In this document: positions 1 to 7,468 of the stretch, piece after piece
Layout: every line of letters starts with the position of its first letter
Numbering within the stretch: the stretch's first letter is position 1
Program-made: the position numbers and the translations under genes
The notes under the pieces: generated by a model
Seen by the model: only the letters and a program-made list of their open reading frames with translations
Database searches by the model: none
Told to the model about the DNA's origin: nothing
DNA from: a virus
Length of the DNA: 39,813 nucleotides
Strand: one strand, 5' to 3'
Virus record (IMG/VR): IMGVR_UViG_3300010149_000048
Span: 1 to 39,813 of that record

Positions 1-799
1 CTTTAGCCCGCTTAGATTTTGGTGTTTTACATTCATATAATCTCGGAGCAATTACTCTTTTATCTAGATCTCTAATCGACTGTTTAATTTCGTCTAAAAT
101 TGGCTTAATAATTGAATAATCTTTTTTAACAAAGAACTCTAACTCTTCGCCTGTGTCTTTATTAATATAAAGAATCACTGCCCCTGTCAATTCATGCTCT
201 AGTTCTAGATCGTTCGGAGCAAATAAATACAACTGTGCTTGTTTTACGTGAGAAGCTCTGGGTGTGTTTGTTGCTTTCATGTACTTGAAAGAATTGCTAT
301 TAGCACTTTTAATCTCTACTACAGCCCAAGTACCGTCTGTACACACTATGCCGTCACAGTAGCCACTCATATTGAACTCTTTCCAAATTATACGTGGTTC
401 AACATACTTCCAATCTTCACCAGGCATGAAGCCTTTGACTTGTGTACCGTCCTTCTCCCACTTACCGTACAAAACTCCGCTCGGACCTAGTATTTTATCT
501 TGATATAGAGAGTGTATACTATGCCCATGCTCAAAAATACGGAGTAATGAAGTTTCATGTGGACTAGGCATCGTAAATTTAAAACCAAGTCTATCTCGTT
601 GCATAAATAGATTATAAGCTCTACTACAAACACCTGAATAAGTGACTTTCGATGGATGAAAGCGAGTCATTTTATCTAACCAAACATCCTCATCTTTTGA
701 TCTAGCTTTAGACATTAAATGTTTCTCTATAGCTGGTATTAAAGATACCCCATCATCTTTTTTTTTATGCATATTTTTTATAATATTACTTAAACTCAT
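1..799 (-). CDS. PD-(D/E)XK nuclease, Cas4/RecB-like (3' end beyond left edge)
   Basis: About 266 codons are visible from an ATG at 799, and the frame is still open at base 1, so the C-terminus is missing. Reading in order, I see a Cys in VTYSGVCSRAYNLF, the pattern GHSIH, then GYCDG, WAVVEIKSA and HVKQAQLYLF. These match the H, D, E-x-K and Q-x3-Y signatures of the PD-(D/E)XK superfamily. The N-terminal Cys and the late Cys in LYECKTPKS could belong to a 4Fe-4S cluster as in Cas4 or AddB, but the rest of that cluster would lie outside the window. The start overlaps the end of the ParB-like gene by 14 bases. Inferred role: DNA end resection or processing alongside the nearby RecA-like protein. 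The superfamily call is firm; the exact family is not. Confidence 0.82.
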   Translation of the reverse strand, partial: MSLSNIIKNMHKKKDDGVSLIPAIEKHLMSKARSKDEDVWLDKMTRFHPSKVTYSGVCSRAYNLFMQRDRLGFKFTMPSPHETSLLRIFEHGHSIHSLYQDKILGPSGVLYGKWEKDGTQVKGFMPGEDWKYVEPRIIWKEFNMSGYCDGIVCTDGTWAVVEIKSANSNSFKYMKATNTPRASHVKQAQLYLFAPNDLELEHELTGAVILYINKDTGEELEFFVKKDYSIIKPILDEIKQSIRDLDKRVIAPRLYECKTPKSKRAK

Positions 800-1682
800 T
801 TTGTCTCTTTTCATACCAACCGAAGGTATTCATATTCTCCTCTAGGCTACCCATCGCATTTAATAATGAAGACAATTCCGCTTCTTTTAAATTACCGAAA
901 TCAATGCTTTTAATACTAATGATAAACTTAGATAGTGAATTTTGATCTTCTATTGATTTAGATCCGATGTCTAATAATGTAGATTTAATAATGTTTGAGT
1001 ATAAGTCTAGATCTACTTGGTCATTGTCAATAAAACTAGTTACATCTTCATCACTGATATCTTCAATATCATCCTCTAAATCTAGTAGACCTTCTTCTTC
1101 TAAACTAAAATGTAGATCAACTTGTTCTCGAATATGTTTAGCAGTAAAACCCTTCTCAGCCTCATCAAGAAGTCTCTCCAAAATCTCTTCTGGTGCTTCA
1201 GATAATGCTCTAGCTTGTGTGATAGTGATTTTATCTTCTTCGAGTGAATCCTGTATATTTTCAGGCATATTAAAAATAGCAAGACGCTGTGTAATAATAG
1301 TCTTGCTCCATCCTAATTTCTTACGAAATGTCTCAATATCTCCGCCCTTATCAACAATAGTACGGATTGCTCTGGCTTCTTCCATGACTGTTAAGTTTTT
1401 ACGTGTTACATTTTCCTGAAGATTAAGCAACAACAAATCACTCTCTGATTGACTCTCTAACACTCTACAAGAGATTGAAGCATACCCAAGCTCCTTTATT
1501 GCAGTATAACGTCTAAAACCATAAATAAGGCCATAAGAGCCAGCATCTAGTTCAACAACACCGATTGGCATTTGTAAACCTGTTGCTTCGATACTCTCTT
1601 TTAAATCGTCTATATTTACTGTTCTTCTACAGTTCTTAATATAGTTTGTTCTAATGTTGTCTATTTCAATTTCTTTATACAT
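786..1682 (-). CDS. ParB/Spo0J-like nuclease-fold DNA-binding protein
   Basis: The protein has 298 aa. The N-terminal ParB domain shows the nucleotide-binding box GFRRYTA (residues 55-61) and the ENVTR box (90-94). A helix-turn-helix region follows (DIETFRKKLGWSKTIITQRL), then a long acidic C-terminus rich in Glu and Asp. I place the start at ATG 1682, which has GGAG six to seven bases upstream and lies three bases after the stop of the upstream gene. The frame stays open to 1799, but that extension lies inside the neighbour. ParB-like proteins bind short palindromic DNA and, in chromosomal and plasmid forms, CTP. Some phage relatives act as regulators or nucleases instead. No ParA gene is visible, so a classical partition role is unsupported. 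Its DNA target could be one of the repeated motifs in this window, but that is only a guess. Confidence 0.85.
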   Translation of the reverse strand: MYKEIEIDNIRTNYIKNCRRTVNIDDLKESIEATGLQMPIGVVELDAGSYGLIYGFRRYTAIKELGYASISCRVLESQSESDLLLLNLQENVTRKNLTVMEEARAIRTIVDKGGDIETFRKKLGWSKTIITQRLAIFNMPENIQDSLEEDKITITQARALSEAPEEILERLLDEAEKGFTAKHIREQVDLHFSLEEEGLLDLEDDIEDISDEDVTSFIDNDQVDLDLYSNIIKSTLLDIGSKSIEDQNSLSKFIISIKSIDFGNLKEAELSSLLNAMGSLEENMNTFGWYEKRQNEFK

Positions 1683-1684
1683 AA

Positions 1685-2077
1685 CTACTCCGAGGTCTTG
1701 TATGTGTCTATTAGTTCTGCAAAGACTGACGCGGGTAAAACTACCCAATCTTTTTCGCGATAATTCAAAGACTCTAACGTCAATACTATAGCAGGCCATT
1801 TGTTGTTTAAACTAGCCTGTCTACAGATCTCAACAATAATGTCTTCTGTCAATTTAAAGTGGTTGTTTTGTGTTAGTTTTGCTTGCCAAACAAATAACCC
1901 ATCCTGTAAGTCGCCTTTTTGGCTGATGTTCGGTAACGCACCTGAGTTAGGCGTAACTTTACTACGCACTACTTGTTGCATTCTGCTCTCATGCTTAACA
2001 CTACGAGATTTGTTACACGTCTTCTTTTCTTCTTCAAAAAAAGAAGGCTTAGGATTCTTACTGCCAAAATTAATCAT
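1685..2077 (-). CDS. Holliday-junction-resolvase-like PD-(D/E)XK endonuclease
   Basis: The protein has 130 aa. The pattern NSGALP...KGDLQDGLFVWQAKLT, followed by PAIVLTLES and DWVVLPASVFAELI, fits small phage PD-(D/E)XK endonucleases related to Holliday junction resolvases. The Asp of KGD and the Lys of WQAK are the likely metal-site residues. The usual Glu of E-x-K is Gln here, a variant known in this fold. ATG 2077 is preferred; a GTG two codons upstream would add two residues. The start overlaps the stop of the RecA-like gene, which suggests translational coupling, and recombinase plus resolvase make a sensible pair. The protein is small, so the assignment rests on motif order only. Confidence 0.68.
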   Translation of the reverse strand: MINFGSKNPKPSFFEEEKKTCNKSRSVKHESRMQQVVRSKVTPNSGALPNISQKGDLQDGLFVWQAKLTQNNHFKLTEDIIVEICRQASLNNKWPAIVLTLESLNYREKDWVVLPASVFAELIDTYKTSE

Positions 2078-3182
2078 CGCCACTCAACCAAGCAATCTCT
2101 TTTTCATAGATCTTTTCGATAAGCTCATCCATCAAATTGGTATCGCATAGTAAAGCTTTGCCCGCATTTGAAGCCCCTTGAAATTTCTGATCACCTAGTT
2201 TAAACCAAGAGCCAGCTCTTTCAACAAAGCCCCAGTATTCTGCTATAGCTATGATCTGTTCAGCAATATTAGTAGAGCCTGCAACATACTCATCGCTATC
2301 TCTGAAATAAAGTGAGAATAAACAGCTTTTATTCGGAGGTGCAGTTTTATTTTTTTGGATAGTAACTTCCATATTCTGTCCAAAAGGAGATCCAGCTTGC
2401 ACATCTTCGATGTAAGATTTACGTTTTACTTTGCAGATAATACTAGACGCAAAATCTATTCCTTTCCCTCCAGGCGATGTCTCAGGACTCCCATAAAAAA
2501 CACCAACTTTCATTCTAATCTGATTGATAAGTATAATCGTTGGCGGTCTTTTACCATATTCATACGCATTCTGTGCCGAAACAAATTTACGCATAGCCTT
2601 ATTCATTAGTCTAGCATGAACACCGACTTGCCACTTCTCACTAGACTGCTCTATCTCAATACTTGGTGTAAGGGCAGCTACAGAATCTACTACAAGAAGA
2701 TCACATTCACCAGACCTCAATATAGCATCTGCGGCATCAATAGCTTGCTCTGCGAACTGATTACGTAACACATAAGTATGCTCCATTCGCATACCAAGCA
2801 TCTCTGCCCAGTCTGACTGGAACGAAGCCTCTGCATCTAGCCATACTACTTTCATAGCTTGCGGTTCTTCACAACAAGCTATATACGCACCATCTTGTAA
2901 CGACTCTTGCCAAAACTGCATAGGGTTACCGCAGTTTTTACAATGTCTATTAAACGCACCGCCAATTCGATGAGCTAAGGCAGATTTACCTGAACTGAAC
3001 TCACCCTTTAGAGTCAATACAGTTCCCAAAGGTACGCCACCGCCCATTGCTAGGTCTAGTGCAAGTATCCCAGTTCGGATACGTTGTTTACGTCTTAATG
3101 CTTTACTTTTAGATGCTTGAACAAACGAATCGTTACCGTATCGTTTATTGATCTTTTTCATTAAGTCATCAAAATCACTCAT
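2070..3182 (-). CDS. RecA/UvsX-like recombinase with cysteine-rich insert
   Basis: This 370-aa protein has the full RecA ATPase core: Walker A GEFSSGKS (60-67), the DAE catalytic strand (116-118), Walker B LLVVDS (D166), the NQ pair of the L2 region (N220, Q221), and the following MKVGVFYGSPETSPGGKGIDFASS segment. It should form filaments on ssDNA and drive strand exchange in phage recombination-dependent replication and repair. Unusual is a segment between Walker A and the DAE strand with C81-x2-C84 and C103-C104, which looks like a small metal-binding or disulfide insertion. The gene overlaps the start of the 64-aa gene upstream by four bases (ATGA type) and the nuclease downstream by eight. 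The RecA-family call is very secure; whether it is closer to RecA or to UvsX is not settled. Confidence 0.93.
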   Translation of the reverse strand: MSDFDDLMKKINKRYGNDSFVQASKSKALRRKQRIRTGILALDLAMGGGVPLGTVLTLKGEFSSGKSALAHRIGGAFNRHCKNCGNPMQFWQESLQDGAYIACCEEPQAMKVVWLDAEASFQSDWAEMLGMRMEHTYVLRNQFAEQAIDAADAILRSGECDLLVVDSVAALTPSIEIEQSSEKWQVGVHARLMNKAMRKFVSAQNAYEYGKRPPTIILINQIRMKVGVFYGSPETSPGGKGIDFASSIICKVKRKSYIEDVQAGSPFGQNMEVTIQKNKTAPPNKSCLFSLYFRDSDEYVAGSTNIAEQIIAIAEYWGFVERAGSWFKLGDQKFQGASNAGKALLCDTNLMDELIEKIYEKEIAWLSGDD

Positions 3183-3373
3183 TTACGATTCCTAATTTCT
3201 GAAGCTTTGATATTCAACTCACGTTCCACCTCAGCCCAAGCTTTTTTAAAAGTTACTTGGGATTCTTCTGGGGTGCATGGTAACTCAATGCCTGCTTCAA
3301 TACGAGCTGATTCATAATTACCCAAATTGATTGTGATTGATGCTTGTGCTTTAACTTTTGCTGTGTCATTCAT
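3179..3373 (-). CDS. Small conserved-looking protein of unknown function
   Basis: The protein has 64 aa and a good Shine-Dalgarno (AAGGAA) before ATG 3373. The first half reads as beta strands (ASITINLGNYESARIEAGIELPC) and the second as one charged helix ending in EIRNRK. I do not recognise a family. It sits directly upstream of the recombinase with a four-base overlap, so it is probably co-translated with it and may be a recombination accessory protein. That link is inferred from position only. Confidence 0.6.
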   Translation of the reverse strand: MNDTAKVKAQASITINLGNYESARIEAGIELPCTPEESQVTFKKAWAEVERELNIKASEIRNRK

Positions 3374-3391
3374 ATGTCATTTCCTTTTTTA

Positions 3392-3949
3392 TTATTTGTA
3401 AAGCTCTGGTGGTACACCGCCAACTAGATGCTTCATGTCGTTCATTATCTCTTGTTGAGCTTCTTTTGTAAATCGTAACGATCTATACTCACGACCTGCT
3501 CTAACTTTCATTCTAGTAACAAATTTACCGAGTATTGCCATCTCATACTCTGTATACAGTCTCCAGCCCGCACTAGTTGTGTAATTAGACATCGGTATAC
3601 GTTTTTTGTTTATCCAACTGTACAGTTGTGTTTTTGTGATTGAGCAGTAATGTGCAACTTGACCAACAGTGAATAGTTTACAGACATGAGATTTATTACC
3701 ACATGGGCTAATAATTTTCATCTCTTTACCACCTGTAGAAACACTGCCAACATGACCCTTTTGTTGTCGTTCTATGTATTTCTTACGTAATTGGTACTTA
3801 CGTTTATTTTTGTGAATACGTTCACGATATTCAGGGTCGTTAGCGTATCGTTGTTTCTTACGTGCAAGAATAGCTTCTTTATTCTCTTGATAGTAAGACT
3901 TCATATAGTTATGGCGTGGTGCTTTTTCTTGTTCATCTAGTAGTTTCAT
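3392..3949 (-). CDS. MerR-superfamily-like helix-turn-helix DNA-binding protein
   Basis: This 185-aa protein has two parts. The N-terminal 65 residues are very basic and helical, with repeated Lys/Arg-Tyr-Asn units (KEAILARKKQRYANDPEYR, then KNKRKYQLRKKYIERQ). The centre, KLFTVGQVAHYCSITKTQLY followed by SWINKKRIP, is a winged helix-turn-helix of the MerR/excisionase type. It should bind DNA, either as a regulator or as an accessory replication or recombination protein. Its start overlaps the previous gene by four bases (ATGA-like). It is the only obvious transcription-factor-like protein in the window, so it is one candidate reader of the repeated 13-base motif; no direct evidence links them. 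Confidence 0.62.
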   Translation of the reverse strand: MKLLDEQEKAPRHNYMKSYYQENKEAILARKKQRYANDPEYRERIHKNKRKYQLRKKYIERQQKGHVGSVSTGGKEMKIISPCGNKSHVCKLFTVGQVAHYCSITKTQLYSWINKKRIPMSNYTTSAGWRLYTEYEMAILGKFVTRMKVRAGREYRSLRFTKEAQQEIMNDMKHLVGGVPPELYK

Positions 3950-4311
3950 TTACTCCCTCTTTTACTGTTAGCTGTTAGTGTGTAAAATTCTGTTACTTTA
4001 GCAAACCCCATTAACTCTTCAGGAGTTATTGTGTTGTTTGCTACTAAATACTCAACTTTATCCATGTCAAGTTTTTGGCTTGTGTATAATTGAATATCTA
4101 AACCTTTATTAAAAAGGAATGAAGAAATAGCATCATAATCATATGACACTCTTGCAGATGATCTTTTGCTTACTGTATGTGTGTCGGTATTTACCGATAA
4201 CTCATTATTTCGATTCATCTCTTCTACAATTAATGCTTTTAATTGTTTCTTTTGTGCTTCTAATTTTTTGATCTCGGCACAAACACTTATATATGTCTTA
4301 TATGTTTCCAT
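3946..4311 (-). CDS. Coiled-coil protein of unknown function
   Basis: The protein has 121 aa from ATG 4311, chosen because a perfect GGAGG lies five bases upstream; the frame upstream is open to a TTG at 4323. Residues 5-35 (VCAEIKKLEAQKKQLKALIVEEM) form a likely coiled coil. The rest has mixed helix and strand with YDYDAISSFLFNKGLDIQLY. I recognise no family; small phage proteins of this shape include nuclease inhibitors and replication accessory factors. It is the first gene after a good promoter candidate (4340-4368), so it may start its own transcript carrying the recombinase genes. Confidence 0.55.
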   Translation of the reverse strand: METYKTYISVCAEIKKLEAQKKQLKALIVEEMNRNNELSVNTDTHTVSKRSSARVSYDYDAISSFLFNKGLDIQLYTSQKLDMDKVEYLVANNTITPEELMGFAKVTEFYTLTANSKRGSK

Positions 4312-4339
4312 AAAAACCTCCAAAAACTGTTGTCATATA

Positions 4340-4372
4340 CATATATATTAATTTTTAATACTTGTCAACAAC
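4340..4372 (-). promoter_or_regulatory. Candidate promoter built on the 13-base motif
   Basis: On the minus strand the word GTTGTTGACAAGT (4372-4360) contains a perfect -35 box TTGACA (4368-4363). A 17-base spacer leads to TATATG (4345-4340), a four-of-six match to the -10 box. The GGAGG and ATG of the coiled-coil gene follow at 4321-4311. The motif lies inside the last codons of the SF2 helicase gene. Confidence 0.5.
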
Positions 4373-5624
4373 TTATAGTTTAGATCATTATACTTTTTTA
4401 AACGAGCTAACCAGTAGTACTCTAATATACGTATTTTAGAATCTACAAAGTCAACAACAACAGGGTCTTTTTTATCAGGTGCTTCTCTTAAAATACGACC
4501 TACAGATTGAGTAATAGATGTTTTAGGCGTAGCTAGTATGAGTGTATCTAGTGCAGGTATATCAAGCCCTTCTTGTGCCATTGCATACGAACCGATCACC
4601 ACATCACATTCAGCAGACTGCTCTCTATCGCGTTGTTTCATACCGCCAATGTATAGACCTGCGGTGAAGTCGTCTAGTTGATCGCTTAATAATCTACGCA
4701 TCTCTTTACAATGGGCTACACGCTCACTAAGAATCAACACTTTTCTACCTCTTTTTAACGCTCTAGTAGTGAATCGTATAATTTTGTCTGTACGTGCCTG
4801 GTCTGTAGAAACTAGTGTGATCAGTTTTGCTGTATTGACCTCCCCGTTCCACAACTGATAGTTCTTGTGTGGTATATGCAAATCTGTGTCTACTCTCCAG
4901 ATCAACGGTTGTCTCTTGTGTCCTTCCATCTCATACACGATTGGACCAATGTGGAGTAGAAATACATTGTGTAACCCATCTCGTCTTTCGGGAGTAGCAG
5001 TCAAACCAATCCTATTTCTAGCAGGAAATTTAGTGATGGCATCTTGCCACATTGGGGCAGCATACCTATGTACTTCATCTGCTACGAGTGTGCCAAACAT
5101 CTCATATAAATGTGGCAGGTACTCTCTGTTAGTGTTGACTAGAGACTGCACCATTGCAATCACTATATCTTCACTGCCATCAGGTACTATATCTCTCTGC
5201 CACATGCCAACTTTAGCCTCTGGAAAGAACATATTGATTCGTTCTACCCATTGCTCTACTAAGAACGTCTTATGAACTAGTACTACCGCTTTACGACCTA
5301 ATCTGCGGATCATTTCTAGCCCCATGACAGTCTTACCTTTGCCACAGGGTGCAAACAGTACTGCACCATATCTATTACCCAAAAAACTCATAACACTATT
5401 TACAGCAGGCACTTGTTCTTCTCTAAGATTTATCGTCTTTAAATCTCCTAACTCCCCACCCAAAGTTGTTGACAAGTCGTCAACACACTCAAAATCGTTA
5501 AAAGCTCTCGGTACTAGTGCATGGTCTTCTAATTCTTTGTAGACTTTACATGTAGTTTCAACACCAACTGTTAATCTGATTTTATCTAAATCAGAGAGTT
5601 TTTTTTTACTGCCCAACCGTTCAT
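4348..5624 (-). CDS. SF2 DEAD/DEAH-type helicase (UvsW/XPB-like), frame broken at an A9 run near the start
   Basis: Superfamily 2 helicase or translocase of about 425 aa. Motifs in order are Walker A APCGKGKT, VLVHKTFLVEQW, the DEVH box, GLTATPERRDGL, VVIGSYAMAQEGLDIP and QSVGRILREA. It probably unwinds branched recombination intermediates or restarts forks, as T4 UvsW does. The start is odd. ATG 5624 overlaps the polymerase stop (ATGA) and has a strong GGGGGGAAG site, but its frame reads MNGWAVKKNSLI then stops. The helicase frame is reached only by gaining one A at the A9 run (5599-5607), through slippage, or if the run is really ten A. Without that, the only in-frame starts are TTG at 5616 or 5649. 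The function is secure; the start is not. Confidence 0.9.
5465..5484 (+). repeat. 13-base motif, plus orientation, joined to an inverted repeat
   Basis: GTTGTTGACAAGT occupies 5465-5477 in the plus orientation inside the SF2 helicase gene. It overlaps the perfect inverted repeat GTTGAC-N5-GTCAAC (5468-5484). It is antisense to transcription, so it is not a promoter for known genes. Confidence 0.6.
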
Positions 5625-7441
5625 TTTGCTTCCCCCCAAGTATTCGCAATCTCTGGTTCTGCTACAAGCTTAATCGTAAGTTTCACTGCATTCTCCATCG
5701 AGTTTTGTAGACAATTCATTGCATACTCTGCAACATCATTTTTTGCTTCAACAATGATCTCATCATGAACTTGACCAATAATTCTAAAGTCGTTACTAGT
5801 GTAACCATCTTTTCTCATTGTCTTGTGAAAGTTACGCATACCGATCTTCATAATATCTGCCGCACTACCTTGTACGGCTGTGTTAATCGCTACACGCTCT
5901 GCACTGTTTTTCTTACCAAAATTCTTGCTATTGATATCTGGTAGCGGTCTTCTACGACCCACAATCGTTTCTGTGTAACCAACTCGTCTACATTTTGCGA
6001 TTAGTGAGTCCTGCCATTCTCGTATACCTGAATATTTCTCAAAATATTTATCGCTATATTCTTGTGCTTCTTCCTCAGTTTTATCAATACGTGCTGAGAG
6101 TGTTTTAGCCCCCATTTTGTAGATCAGACCGAAGTTGATCGCTTTCGCATCGTAGCGTATACAACCACAAGCATCTGCTGTCATCTGGTGGATGTCACCG
6201 TCGTTATTGTAAATATCAGTAATGACTTCATCTCTACTTAGATGGCCTGCTACACGTAGCTCAATCTGCGAGTAGTCTGCTACAATGAGTGTATATCCTT
6301 CTTCTGCTATAAACGATTTACGAAGTAGATCGCCCTCAGCAGTACGACTAGAGGGTATGTTCTGTAGATTCGGTTTACTACTACTCATACGACCTGTAGC
6401 CGTACCCCATTGATTAAAACTACCATGAACACGATGATTATCGTCTGCGTGTTTTATCAACGCTTCAGTATACGTGCTAACAAATTTACTGTATTTACGA
6501 TAATCAAGCACTAGATCGACAGCTTCTATACCAATCTTCGTGGTACGAGAGTCTTTTTTAATCACATTAAGTGTGTCTTTACTAGTAGAATGTTGACCAG
6601 ACTTACTACAACTTTTATCGACAATGGGCCAGTGCATGTTGAATAACGACTGTAAATATTGAGATGAAGCTATTTTAGCGGAGTAGCCGAACAACTCAAT
6701 AAAACGCGACTCAGCGGATTTAGCCTTCTCTTTCATCACTACACCTGCTTCAGTTATTTTATCAACATCTACTTTCATACCAAAATGCTCAATCTCTTCT
6801 ATGATTCGCATGATAGGCATCTCTAGCTCATGAAAAACTTTTAACATCTGAGAGTTTAGTTTTGGGTATAACATATGAGCTAATGCGAGTAACCACATCG
6901 CGTCATCTATAGCATATGCACCCATGATCCCAACAGGTATATCGCTGTTTTTCTCATACGAACTAAATTGAGCAAAACTACCCATCTCGTATCGCAAGTT
7001 ATTTTTGACTAAGCTTTTAAGGCCATGTCCACCTGGACGCTCTGGTTCTAATAACCAACTCACACATTGTGTGTCTAGTATTTCTGCATTAATCGCATCG
7101 ACATCAAGCCCTTCGTTACGAAGCACTTTGATATCAAATTTAGCATTATGTATCCAAATTTTAACATTAGCTGAAAACATGTTAGTTAATAACTCAATAG
7201 CGAGATCAACAGAGCAGTTACAAGGCTCTATAGCAAATAATGTGTTAGCGGCTGTATGACGAACAGGTACATAGTACGCGAGATGTTTGTCGTTATGTAA
7301 TACAGCAATAGAGAAACCTATCATTTTTCTATCGTGAGATAAACCACACGTTTCTGTATCAAACGCAAACTCATTAAATTTCGATAGAAAACTAAAAAGT
7401 TCTCTTAGTCTATCGTTGCTTCTTATTATCTGTGATTTCAT
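5621..7441 (-). CDS. polA: DNA polymerase, family A, with 3'-5' exonuclease domain
   Basis: This 606-aa replicative polymerase has an exonuclease domain with DTE (28-30), HNAKFD (98-103) and YAIDDA (176-181). The polymerase motifs are motif A ADYSQIELR (D389), motif B R429-x3-K433-x3-F437-x3-Y441 in RYDAKAINFGLIY, and motif C HDE (559-561). Phe437 lies at the position equivalent to Phe762 of E. coli Pol I. The protein is short for the family, and the loop before motif B is compact. The start at ATG 7441 has AAGGAG six bases upstream. Its stop overlaps the apparent start of the SF2 helicase. It acts in the replisome with the helicase, primase and ssDNA-binding protein encoded just upstream. 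Confidence 0.96.
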   Translation of the reverse strand: MKSQIIRSNDRLRELFSFLSKFNEFAFDTETCGLSHDRKMIGFSIAVLHNDKHLAYYVPVRHTAANTLFAIEPCNCSVDLAIELLTNMFSANVKIWIHNAKFDIKVLRNEGLDVDAINAEILDTQCVSWLLEPERPGGHGLKSLVKNNLRYEMGSFAQFSSYEKNSDIPVGIMGAYAIDDAMWLLALAHMLYPKLNSQMLKVFHELEMPIMRIIEEIEHFGMKVDVDKITEAGVVMKEKAKSAESRFIELFGYSAKIASSQYLQSLFNMHWPIVDKSCSKSGQHSTSKDTLNVIKKDSRTTKIGIEAVDLVLDYRKYSKFVSTYTEALIKHADDNHRVHGSFNQWGTATGRMSSSKPNLQNIPSSRTAEGDLLRKSFIAEEGYTLIVADYSQIELRVAGHLSRDEVITDIYNNDGDIHQMTADACGCIRYDAKAINFGLIYKMGAKTLSARIDKTEEEAQEYSDKYFEKYSGIREWQDSLIAKCRRVGYTETIVGRRRPLPDINSKNFGKKNSAERVAINTAVQGSAADIMKIGMRNFHKTMRKDGYTSNDFRIIGQVHDEIIVEAKNDVAEYAMNCLQNSMENAVKLTIKLVAEPEIANTWGEAK

Positions 7442-7468
7442 TTTTTCTCCTTAAAGATTTTGTTTTTT

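Noticed and set aside
1683-1799. N-terminal extension of the ParB-like gene to 1799
   Set aside because: The stretch lies inside the upstream nuclease gene, is unlike ParB, and the ATG at 1682 has a proper ribosome site.
4865-5275. Plus-strand frame of 136 codons inside the SF2 helicase gene
   Set aside because: Antisense to conserved helicase motifs and without recognisable protein features.
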